From: Ruminiclostridium josui JCM 17888
GTDB taxonomy: Bacteria; Bacillota; Clostridia; Acetivibrionales; DSM-1351
Length of the DNA: 64,000 nt
NCBI RefSeq assembly: GCF_000526495.1
Contig: NZ_JAGE01000001.1
Location: forward strand, 804,001-868,000
Reading direction: 5' to 3'
Both the position numbers and the translations under genes were made by a program. How positions within the stretch are numbered: the first letter of the stretch is position 1; each line of letters starts with the position of its first letter. This document shows, piece by piece, positions 25,255-33,138 of this stretch. The notes below the pieces were generated by a model. The model was not told the origin of the DNA. It did not search any database and saw nothing but the letters and a program-made list of their open reading frames with translations.

Positions 25255-25965
25255 CTATTCTGCGACCGCCAAAGCATTATTTATAATTTTCACTATTGCT
25301 TCGGCATTTTTGTGAATGTAAAAATGCCCTCCGTCAAAAGTGTAAAATGTACAGCTTTTTTTAGTATACAGCTCCCAGCATTTCATATCTTCAATGGTTG
25401 CCAATTCGTCATTTGTACCCGAAAGTACAGAAATATCAATATCTAATTTATGTATATGGGGATTATGACCGTATGTCTCCAGAATTGTGTAGTCTGCCCT
25501 AAGAGTATTAACTGCGTTTTCCACCAATCGTTTATACTTTAAAAGCTTTTCAGGTATTCCTCCCATTGCCACTGCTTCTTGTATCAACTCATCATCAGAC
25601 AATAAATGCATATTCTTTCCCTGCTTTTCAATATAAGGAGGGTATCTTCCTGAAAAGAATACATGCCTTGGTAATTTCAAACCTTTTTGGTAAAGACTGC
25701 ATACCAATTCATAGGTTATTATACTGCCCATGCTGTGGCCAAAAACAGCATAATCACTGTCTTGTGTTTCCCTCTCAACAAGATTTGCTATATCCTCCAC
25801 AGCCTCCTCCATACTTTTATAAAATGGGTCTTTTGCTCTTTTAGACCTTCCCGGGAGTTCAATGGGATAAAGCTTTATGGAATTGTTCAAAAAAGTTCTC
25901 CATCTTGCATATACATCCGCTGAACCTCCTGCATACGGTAAACAAAACAGCTTAATTTCTTTCAT
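25255..25965 (-). CDS. Type II thioesterase (GrsT/RifR-like)
   Basis: 236 residues, normal for the family. It starts KLFCLPYAGGSADVYARW (oxyanion-hole region) and has the nucleophile elbow FGHSMGSIITYEL with Ser at about 81, SGTNDELATIEDMKCW with the acid residue, and FDGGHFYI with the catalytic His near 214. Such enzymes remove mis-loaded or stalled acyl groups from carrier proteins, and sometimes release product. With two carrier proteins and no NRPS in the operon, an editing role for either carrier is likely. The stop-start spacing with its neighbours is 1 and 9 bp. Confidence 0.88.
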   Translation of the reverse strand: MKEIKLFCLPYAGGSADVYARWRTFLNNSIKLYPIELPGRSKRAKDPFYKSMEEAVEDIANLVERETQDSDYAVFGHSMGSIITYELVCSLYQKGLKLPRHVFFSGRYPPYIEKQGKNMHLLSDDELIQEAVAMGGIPEKLLKYKRLVENAVNTLRADYTILETYGHNPHIHKLDIDISVLSGTNDELATIEDMKCWELYTKKSCTFYTFDGGHFYIHKNAEAIVKIINNALAVAE

Positions 25966-25966
25966 C

Positions 25967-27088
25967 TTATGCCTCCCGTTTAAAGCTTAATTTAAGAAGC
26001 TTTTCAACTGCACGGCTTTCAGTTTCTTTTATGAGTTCCAGTTGCCTGCATATATTGCTCATAACATTCTTGTTTTTTGTTAAGGCTAAACGAAGGGCCA
26101 AATTAGATGCTATTTCCCATTTGGCTGAAGAATTATTAAAGCAATCGCAGATTTCTTCTATATCATCAACCATTGCTGATATTTCCTTGAGAAATACCAT
26201 AAACCTTGTCCTGCTCCTTGACACAATTTTAAAGGCCGTGTTGTAATACCTCAAAAGATAAAATAAATCATCATCCGGCATAGTGTCTCTTTTATATACT
26301 AAATCCTTTATAAAACTCTCCAATGCAGGTAATCCGCATTTAAATCCCAAAATGTCCTTTTCACCCTTCATCCTGCTTAGGCTTTCAACAATAATATTTT
26401 TACAGCTGGCATAATCCGGTGTGAAACATTCATTTTTACTGACTTCCATCCACATATTTCTTATGGGCTTCTTATATGAACCCTGATCATTATCTGAATT
26501 TCTTGAGCATATAAACTCTTCTATAGACATCCTTCCGTCAAAATCACTTTTGGATAGTCCATACTTATCAAAAATTTCCACGTACCCTTCTTCCAGGTTG
26601 TATCCAGTTACAACAACAGCATGTGCCCCATGAGCATTATGGTAGGCACTGTGATAACTCATATGATACATGTCTACAACTGTTATCACAGGAATTCCCA
26701 AGTTTATCAGTTCAATAAGCCTCTCATGAGCTATCTGGGGGTTGTCTTCAATATATAAGGAAATTTTTATTTTATTGTCAGGTAATTTTTGTACTTCATT
26801 TCTGTCACGTCTGCTATAATGTGTAACTGCCGGAAAGTAAACGTATTCAAGGGAAGTATTCAGCTGTTCCTCAGAAAACTCAAAAGAGCGTGAGGGCTTA
26901 TGTAAATAATTTAGCCCTATATATCCTGTATCTTGATCATACATAAAAGACAGATAGTCGGCCAAAATCAACTCCGGTTTCAACCCAAAGTGTGCTGCAA
27001 TTGCTCCGTAGGCATTTTGAAAACAGTCATTTACGTAAGGAGCGAAGTATCGCGGTACTCCGTCAATTGATCGGCTTAAAGTATTCAT
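25967..27088 (-). CDS. BtrH-type papain-like acyltransferase 1
   Basis: 373 residues from the ATG at 27088, preceded by AGAAGGGAG; the gene overlaps the upstream kinase-like gene by 26 bases. The BtrH N-terminal-type domain has Cys in NDCFQNAYGAIAAHFG (about 22), His in HGAHAVVVTGYN (about 180), and an Asp in FDKYGLS. These fit the Cys-His(-Asp/Asn) active site of the family. A helical C-terminal half follows. BtrH moves the acyl side chain from carrier protein to the antibiotic core. It has a full-length paralogue at 31718-32836 sharing the motifs VPRYFxPYVNDCFxNAY, ILADYLSFMYD and DFDG. A dedicated acyl transfer step is likely. Confidence 0.78.
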   Translation of the reverse strand: MNTLSRSIDGVPRYFAPYVNDCFQNAYGAIAAHFGLKPELILADYLSFMYDQDTGYIGLNYLHKPSRSFEFSEEQLNTSLEYVYFPAVTHYSRRDRNEVQKLPDNKIKISLYIEDNPQIAHERLIELINLGIPVITVVDMYHMSYHSAYHNAHGAHAVVVTGYNLEEGYVEIFDKYGLSKSDFDGRMSIEEFICSRNSDNDQGSYKKPIRNMWMEVSKNECFTPDYASCKNIIVESLSRMKGEKDILGFKCGLPALESFIKDLVYKRDTMPDDDLFYLLRYYNTAFKIVSRSRTRFMVFLKEISAMVDDIEEICDCFNNSSAKWEIASNLALRLALTKNKNVMSNICRQLELIKETESRAVEKLLKLSFKREA

Positions 27089-27755
27089 AAGTCTCCCTTC
27101 TGCCTGAAATATAATCATCGACATATTTTAACACGGCATCAGTATCTTCATTAACTGTAATAATATTGGTTTCATTTTGGATTTTTTTATCGTTAAACAA
27201 ACACAAATATTTGCTCCTCAGCTTAGTCAGGTAATAAAGTTCTTTGTTTTTCAAAAGCTTGTTTTTTCTTATGAGCTTATTTGTGTGGAATAACTCTTTT
27301 CCTCTTTTTTTGATTCTTCTATCACAAACTTCAGGACTTACATCCAGAAAGAACACCACGGTCGGTTTTATAACAACCCTGTGCAATAGTCTTCCCATTG
27401 CTCCTCCCGCTCCGTTTACATCATCACGGGTCAAACCAGTATATATGTATCTGTCTGCAATTAAAATATAATTTTTCTTTAAAAGCGGAACTACTTTAAA
27501 AAGGTAATCTATAAGAAAACTAATCCATTGAAAAAAGCTGTATATACTAGGTGTCAGTAATCCTCTGGAGTCAAATACTTTAATTATGTTTCTTATTACC
27601 TTATTTGAATTCCATTCCCACACACTGGTTTTATATCCATTATCGGTAAGATACTTTCTCAGAGCCCTTACGCTCTCGCTTTTCCCACAACCACTTATTC
27701 CCTCAAATACTATCAACATGCCGTTCACGCTTGATGTATTTTTTTCTTGTTGCAT
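27063..27755 (-). CDS. Thymidylate-kinase-like P-loop kinase
   Basis: 230 residues. The Walker A loop is FEGISGCGKSESV (about 16-28), ILIADRYIYTGLTRDD (about 92-107) carries the DR(Y/F) motif of TMP kinases, and a basic lid region KKRGKELFHTNKLIRKNK follows. Housekeeping Tmk phosphorylates dTMP. This divergent copy inside a biosynthetic operon more probably phosphorylates a nucleoside, nucleotide sugar or pathway intermediate, or confers self-protection. That is inference. It overlaps the following acyltransferase gene by 26 bases and follows the glycosyltransferase after 84 bp. Confidence 0.8.
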   Translation of the reverse strand: MQQEKNTSSVNGMLIVFEGISGCGKSESVRALRKYLTDNGYKTSVWEWNSNKVIRNIIKVFDSRGLLTPSIYSFFQWISFLIDYLFKVVPLLKKNYILIADRYIYTGLTRDDVNGAGGAMGRLLHRVVIKPTVVFFLDVSPEVCDRRIKKRGKELFHTNKLIRKNKLLKNKELYYLTKLRSKYLCLFNDKKIQNETNIITVNEDTDAVLKYVDDYISGRRETYEYFKPIN

Positions 27756-27839
27756 AAGCCTTCACATCCATAATTTTATTTATGTAAACTAATAATATTG
27801 CTTTAAGTGAAGAACCTAATGTAACGCATTTCTGCCATT

Positions 27840-28949
27840 CTACAAGCTATTTCTGTACTTATAGCCCTCTGTGTAGTCAAGAGCAGCTTTTCTGCCTTTT
27901 ACAAGGTTTTCGTGGAGTTCTCGCAATATTTCCATAGAGAAACCCTTTTCTTTCCAAGTATCATAACTAATTCCGTAACCAAGTTTTTCCCACAACCGGG
28001 TGTTCTTTTTTTCATGCTCCCCAAAGGGTTCCAGCATTATCATTGGTGTTGCAGATGATAATGAATCCATAAGGGTCCCAGCACCCGGCTTTCCAATGAT
28101 TGCTCTTGTATTCTTTGTAATATCAAAAAGCTCATGATATTCTTCTTTATTTTCAAATATAGGTTCTTCATCAGGTATTATCTGAGCTAAGGGCGGAAAC
28201 TCATAACTGCCTCTTTCATTTTTATTCCATGCCCTCCATGAAGGGTCAACCATAAAACACCTGTCCCCTATCCTTTTTCTTGAAGCTTCCTGAATTTCAT
28301 ACAATACAATATCCAATTCAAAACCTTTTTCCTGCAGCTCGGGTATTTTCCCCTGATATGTTCCCATACCCCAGCCTCCTCCATGGATAATGAATCTCTC
28401 TGGTCTTTCAAGTATGGGGATTGGCTCTTCATTTACAATTGGAATCTGATACTGAATTTTAGTGTTTTCGAAATCATACAGCCAAACTTCTTTATAGCTT
28501 TGATTATAGTCTGGCTTATACTGTTGAAGGCTTTTCCATGACGGAGGCAAATCACAGTCAACATACAGTATTTCTGCATTAACAGTTTCAGGAGCTATCC
28601 TTGTTCTGTATTCATCGATTATGTGCAGCCAGTGCCCAGACAGTAATATAAAATCCCTTCTGTTCTCTTTAGCCCAGCTCTTCATCATCGCATCTGCAAG
28701 CTCGTTGTCAATACTCTGACGAATATCCATAGGCATTCGTGCAGACATTAATGCAACAGCAAAATTACTGTGATATGCCTTCCGGCTCTTTTGTATGTTA
28801 TCCCTCTTATCTTGTGATATAAGATTTTCGAATACTTCTATTTCAGTATAAACTCCTTTTTCCCGTAATCTGCGGTCTATAAGAAGTCCCGGAATATACA
28901 GCCCAAGTCCAAAGCCTGAGCAGAGTATTGTTACTGTTCTTTTTCCCAT
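27840..28949 (-). CDS. GT-B fold glycosyltransferase
   Basis: 369 residues from the ATG at 28949, with AAGGAG 9 bases upstream; a TTG at 28958 overlaps less well. The N-terminus CSGFGLGLYIPG is the acceptor-side loop. The C-terminal half has IHGGGWGMGTYQGKIPELQ and IIGKPGAGTLMDSLSSATPM followed by EPFGEHEKKNTRLWE, the donor-binding GxGT and E-x3-H-x3-N pattern of GT1/GT28-type (MurG, MGT) enzymes. It should add a sugar from a nucleotide donor to the operon's product or to a lipid. No dedicated sugar-nucleotide synthesis gene is in the operon, except possibly the nucleotidyltransferase-like gene next to it. Confidence 0.78.
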   Translation of the reverse strand: MGKRTVTILCSGFGLGLYIPGLLIDRRLREKGVYTEIEVFENLISQDKRDNIQKSRKAYHSNFAVALMSARMPMDIRQSIDNELADAMMKSWAKENRRDFILLSGHWLHIIDEYRTRIAPETVNAEILYVDCDLPPSWKSLQQYKPDYNQSYKEVWLYDFENTKIQYQIPIVNEEPIPILERPERFIIHGGGWGMGTYQGKIPELQEKGFELDIVLYEIQEASRKRIGDRCFMVDPSWRAWNKNERGSYEFPPLAQIIPDEEPIFENKEEYHELFDITKNTRAIIGKPGAGTLMDSLSSATPMIMLEPFGEHEKKNTRLWEKLGYGISYDTWKEKGFSMEILRELHENLVKGRKAALDYTEGYKYRNSL

Positions 28950-28992
28950 AGGATTCAACTCCTTGGCTTATAGTTATATGTCTTTAAATATT

Positions 28993-30150
28993 TTAAGACT
29001 GGCCTTCACCAAATTTTGCATCAAGGAACCTGTTCATACCTGTAGCTTTGCTCTGGTCTATATTCAGAATTCTGTTAACATCAAAAAGCCTTGTAAAGAA
29101 ATCATATGGCCATTTTGATGGTTCTTTGTTTTCAATTGCGTACTCATCTAGATAAGAAAGATCTTCCGGTTTAAAACTGTCCTTTACAAATTGAGGCACT
29201 ATCTCCCCAAACATAAGCTCTATGTAGTAGAAGTTATAGTAAAGGATTTTCTCCAGTTTATACTCTTTAACTCTCTCAACAAGCAGATTCCAGTCAATCT
29301 TGTCATAGAATTTGCGTATGTACATAAATAAGTCTGCAAACTTGTAAATTTTCAAGTCTTTAAGACTTGCTATCCATATCATGAGACATGCTTCTTTGTA
29401 CAAATGGCAGCTAAGTTGGATAATATTATCTATGTAGTCCAACATATACCCCTTTGTATTATTTATTTCAACAGGAATAGCTCTCTGTATAAGGTCTTTT
29501 GTCACTACTTTGTAAGGGCAATTGCCTTTCCAGAGAATGTCGTGGTTTACATCAACTTCAACAAGTTTTGCGAACTTGTTATCGCTGAGTTTAAGGAACT
29601 GGTGTATTTCATGAGTTGCCATTTGGTGCAGAACTTTTTGCTTTCTTGGCACTTCTACTATTACATCATTCTCCTCATCGTAATTACCCTGTATATAACC
29701 AAGATCCTCAAGAGCCTTTACTACAGTTCCTACATCATCAAGGTTCATAAGCATATCCAAGTCATTGAATATTCTTGATTCTATTGAAGGATATACTATA
29801 CTTGCAAGAAGGTTACCTTTTAGAACAGGAACTACAAGATTGTACTTTTCAAACTCCTTGAGTATTTCTGAAAGCTTCTCAAGATAGCAGGTATTTCTTT
29901 CGCCAAACACTGCCCACTGAGTATCCATAAGTCTTTGTAGTTCTTTTTCCATTGAATCGTAAAGATTAAACTTCTTGAGATTGTACCGGAACATAGGCAA
30001 GGTTCTATGAGTAATCATCTGGTATATTGCTTCAGACCAGTCCACACCGCCATCCAGCATCTTCTTCAGTTCATCACCCTGTGAATCATTCATTTCCACT
30101 GCAGTTAGCAATACAAGCTGTCTTTCCTTTGATATTTCTTCTCTTTTCAT
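28993..30150 (-). CDS. Nucleotidyltransferase-fold protein (PF14907-like)
   Basis: 385 residues from the second ATG (30150), which is better spaced from AGGGGG than the ATG at 30156. The core reads VLKGNLLASIVYP, then RIFNDLDMLMN, where the D-x-D pair (DLDM) fits the metal-binding site of pol-beta nucleotidyltransferases. VEVDVNHDILW provides a third acidic strand. The rest is helical. This family is recurrent in peptide-antibiotic clusters; in some lasso-peptide loci it occurs with a kinase. Here it may transfer a nucleotide to a small molecule. It is flanked by the AMP-forming ligase and the glycosyltransferase. The assignment rests on motif resemblance. Confidence 0.7.
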   Translation of the reverse strand: MKREEISKERQLVLLTAVEMNDSQGDELKKMLDGGVDWSEAIYQMITHRTLPMFRYNLKKFNLYDSMEKELQRLMDTQWAVFGERNTCYLEKLSEILKEFEKYNLVVPVLKGNLLASIVYPSIESRIFNDLDMLMNLDDVGTVVKALEDLGYIQGNYDEENDVIVEVPRKQKVLHQMATHEIHQFLKLSDNKFAKLVEVDVNHDILWKGNCPYKVVTKDLIQRAIPVEINNTKGYMLDYIDNIIQLSCHLYKEACLMIWIASLKDLKIYKFADLFMYIRKFYDKIDWNLLVERVKEYKLEKILYYNFYYIELMFGEIVPQFVKDSFKPEDLSYLDEYAIENKEPSKWPYDFFTRLFDVNRILNIDQSKATGMNRFLDAKFGEGQS

Positions 30151-30165
30151 TCTCATTTCCCCCTG

Positions 30166-31680
30166 TCATTTTTTTAAGCTTTGGTATAATTCTTTAACAT
30201 CGCTTTTACTAATTTTTCCGATTGCATTTCTCGGTATTTCCGATATTATATATATTTCCTTTGGCACTTTTCTGTCTTCAAGCTGTATATTGCACCATTT
30301 GTATATATCCTTTACTTCTGCCTGACAACCTTCTTTTAGAACTACCATGGCTACAATTCTCTGTCCCAGTTTCTCGTCATCAACACCTATTACTGCACAT
30401 TCCTTGACTACCGGATTTTTAAGCATAACTTCCTCTATATCTATTGGATAAGCTCTGCTTCCACCCTGCATAATCATGTCATCGTTCCTGCTAAGTACAA
30501 AGAAACGTCCTTCTTCATCCTTATAACCCAAGTCTCTTACACGAAAGCCTTTTTCACTAAGAACTTCTTTTGTAAGTTCAGGTGAATTATAGTAGCCGTC
30601 CATCATGTAATCGCTGGTTATGTATAATTCTCCTATTTCGCCTACTGGGGCTTCACTTCCATCTTCTCTATAGATTTTTATACCGCAGCCTCTCATAGGT
30701 TTTCCGATTACACAAGGCAGTGTTGTTACATCTTCATGTTCACCAAAGGTTACTCTGGCTGATGCCTCTGATGTGCCATAAGCATTGAAAACCCTTGCCC
30801 CCGGAAATGCTTCAGCTGCCCGTTGGTAAATTGTCATAGGATTTACCATTCCGCCGATAAGGACTCTTTTAACCGAACTAATATCATAATTTTTCAATTG
30901 AGAATACTCAAGAATTTGCAAAAGCATGGTTCTTACTATATAAAAATTAGTTGCCTTATACTCCTGAACTGCTTTTAAGAAAATTGCCGGATGGAACACA
31001 TTATTCAGAAGGATAATTCCTCCTCCTCGACTTATTGCCATCAGCACGTCTCCTGATATAGGACTTGCCTGTGCAAGTGACCTTGGCAGGATAGTTCGTT
31101 CATCGCTGGTGAAACCCAAATGTTCTGCAACCGCCAATGCATTTCCTACAATTGCATGATTTGACAATACTATCCCCTTTGGTCTGGAAGTGGAGCCTGA
31201 TGTAAAGCAAATACCAAAAGTATCTTCTTTTATATCTGTAAGCTCACGCTTTTCCTTTTTGAACTCGTATTTTGCAAATGTACCGTTTTCCTGTAAAACA
31301 AGTACTATCCTTATATTCATCTTTTCAATACTATTAAGAATAGCACTATACCCTTTTGAATCTGTTATTAGAAGTTCAACATCTGTGTAGTTTATAAGAT
31401 CTGTAAGAGTATCTCCCTTGAATTGATACGAAAGTGATACAAAAACCTTCTTCTGTCGATTTAAACCCAACATGCTTGTAATGAATTCTGTACAATTCGG
31501 AAGATAAATTCCACCTATTTTAAAATCCCAGTCTTCTATTAGTTTGCAAAACTCCAAAACCTTTTCATATATCTGTCCATATGTAAATTTATTATCATTG
31601 TATATAAGTAGTATATTATCTCTGTACTTCTCGCAGCTCTCGTTAAAAAGGTTCCATGGTGAGTATTCAAATTCTTTCAC
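30166..31680 (-). CDS. AMP-forming acyl/aminoacyl ligase (ANL superfamily)
   Basis: 504 residues. ANL motifs occur in order: FTSGSTSRPKGIVLSN (about 155-170, phosphate loop), FNAYGTSEASARVTFG (about 283-298), YYNSPELT, RDLGYKDEEGRFFVLSRNDDMI (hinge Asp), and PRNAIGKISKSDV (about 485-497, catalytic Lys). It should activate a carboxylic acid as the adenylate and pass it to a thiol, most likely the second carrier protein encoded 1.2 kb upstream. The GTG start has AAGGGA 10-12 bases before it. No aminoacyl specificity code could be assigned, so the acid may be an amino acid, an aryl acid or a fatty acid. Confidence 0.85.
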   Translation of the reverse strand: MKEFEYSPWNLFNESCEKYRDNILLIYNDNKFTYGQIYEKVLEFCKLIEDWDFKIGGIYLPNCTEFITSMLGLNRQKKVFVSLSYQFKGDTLTDLINYTDVELLITDSKGYSAILNSIEKMNIRIVLVLQENGTFAKYEFKKEKRELTDIKEDTFGICFTSGSTSRPKGIVLSNHAIVGNALAVAEHLGFTSDERTILPRSLAQASPISGDVLMAISRGGGIILLNNVFHPAIFLKAVQEYKATNFYIVRTMLLQILEYSQLKNYDISSVKRVLIGGMVNPMTIYQRAAEAFPGARVFNAYGTSEASARVTFGEHEDVTTLPCVIGKPMRGCGIKIYREDGSEAPVGEIGELYITSDYMMDGYYNSPELTKEVLSEKGFRVRDLGYKDEEGRFFVLSRNDDMIMQGGSRAYPIDIEEVMLKNPVVKECAVIGVDDEKLGQRIVAMVVLKEGCQAEVKDIYKWCNIQLEDRKVPKEIYIISEIPRNAIGKISKSDVKELYQSLKK

Positions 31681-31717
31681 TTGCGTCGCTTCCCTTCTAT
31701 ATATTTAGGTTTGTGAC

Positions 31718-32836
31718 TTACAGACAGTCTTCCAGCCTTTCTGCAATACTGTTCTCCAATTCACGGATAATATCAAGTTGATTTACCAAATCATCAATCA
31801 TATCCAACGACTTTCTTATTCCAAGCTTTAAAGCAATACTGGAGCAAATATCCCAGTGTTTTGAGGATTCATTCAATGAAACACACAAGTCCGATACAGT
31901 TTGTTGTGGCAATATAGAACTGATTTCATTAATAAATACCGCAAAACGTTTCCTGCTTCTTGAAATATTTTTTAAGGTGCCGTTCAGATACACTCTGAAC
32001 CAGTAGACTTTTTCATCATCAATCTTTTCATTTTTCATTTCCAATAAACTTTTTGTAAATAGCTCAATTGCTTCTAAGCCGCACTTATGTCCAAGAACTT
32101 CCTTTTGTCCTCTCATTCTCAGGCAGCTTTCTCTTATAACATTAAGCAATTTTTCTTCTGTAACTTTAAAATCCTTATCTGAGCTTATCTCCATCCAAAG
32201 ATTACGAACTGGTCTTTTTTGTGTCTCATTTCCTCCCGGCAAGGGATTATCCGATGTCCTTCCCAAGTTAACTTCGTCTATAGGCAGTATCCCGTCAAAA
32301 TCACTGCTTGAAAGCTTATACTTATCAAACAAGTGAAAAAGTCCTTCTTCTTCGTTATATCCGGTAAATACCACACAATGTAAACCATGTTCCTTTCCGT
32401 ACGCCCTGTGATACTTCATATAAAACAAATCAACAGCTGCAACTACGGGTATGCCGTTATCCAGCATTTCCTTTAATCTTTGATATGCCACATCAGGGTT
32501 ATCCTCAATGAACATGTTGATTTGAACCCTGTCTTTGTACCTGATATCAGCCTTTTTTGCTACCGCTTTACTGTATAAGGTAGTTTGCGGCAGATAGACA
32601 AATTCAAGGGATGTATTCAATTCATCTTCTGTAAACTCAACCGTCGTATTCGGCCTGTAAAAATAGTTAACCCCAATATGTCGGTTTTTACAGTCATACA
32701 TAAATGATAGATAATCAGCAAGAATAATGTTAGGATTCATTCCCATATGTAAAAGTACGGCAGAATAAGCATTATGAAAACAATCATTTACGTACGGTTC
32801 AAAATACCTGGGTACATCGCTCATTTGTTTTATCAT
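31718..32836 (-). CDS. BtrH-type papain-like acyltransferase 2
   Basis: 372 residues from the ATG at 32836 (a GTG at 32854 is in frame but would overlap the AGGACAGGTG ribosome region). It is paralogous to the protein at 25967-27088 along its full length: VPRYFEPYVNDCFHNAYSAV with the putative nucleophile Cys (about 18), GIPVVAAVDLFYMKYHRAYG, HGLHCVVFTGYN with the His, and SDFDG. It follows carrier protein 2 by 25 bp and precedes the acyl ligase, which suggests that it works on the acyl group loaded on carrier protein 2, while its paralogue serves carrier protein 1. That pairing is inferred from gene order only. Confidence 0.78.
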   Translation of the reverse strand: MIKQMSDVPRYFEPYVNDCFHNAYSAVLLHMGMNPNIILADYLSFMYDCKNRHIGVNYFYRPNTTVEFTEDELNTSLEFVYLPQTTLYSKAVAKKADIRYKDRVQINMFIEDNPDVAYQRLKEMLDNGIPVVAAVDLFYMKYHRAYGKEHGLHCVVFTGYNEEEGLFHLFDKYKLSSSDFDGILPIDEVNLGRTSDNPLPGGNETQKRPVRNLWMEISSDKDFKVTEEKLLNVIRESCLRMRGQKEVLGHKCGLEAIELFTKSLLEMKNEKIDDEKVYWFRVYLNGTLKNISRSRKRFAVFINEISSILPQQTVSDLCVSLNESSKHWDICSSIALKLGIRKSLDMIDDLVNQLDIIRELENSIAERLEDCL

Positions 32837-32861
32837 AGTCACCTGTCCTATCACTACGTAT

Positions 32862-33113
32862 TTAAGAATTCAATATATTGTCAACATAATCGGTTATAGA
32901 ATCCACTGTTGAAAATGTTTCATAGGTTAAAGAACTACTATCAAAAGTTATTCCAAAAATATCTTCGATTTCAACCAGAAGTTCCACAAGAACTATTGAG
33001 TCAACTCCGTAGTTATCTCTTAAATCACTGTCTGTCACCACATTGTCATTATTAAATTGTGCAACTCTGCTTACAACTTCACATACCTTGCTTTCTATTT
33101 CTTGTCTCTGCAT
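32862..33113 (-). CDS. Free-standing acyl carrier protein 2
   Basis: 83 residues with the carrier-protein helix pattern and attachment Ser in DNYGVDSIVLVELLVEIED (DSI). It is only distantly similar to carrier protein 1, consistent with recognition by different partners. AAAGGAGTG precedes the ATG. Neighbours are the membrane 5'-nucleotidase upstream and acyltransferase 2 downstream, with the AMP-forming ligase next. The grouping carrier-transferase-ligase forms a second loading module distinct from the ATP-grasp module at the other end of the operon. Confidence 0.87.
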   Translation of the reverse strand: MQRQEIESKVCEVVSRVAQFNNDNVVTDSDLRDNYGVDSIVLVELLVEIEDIFGITFDSSSLTYETFSTVDSITDYVDNILNS

Positions 33114-33138
33114 AAGTTTTACACTCCTTTAAAATATT

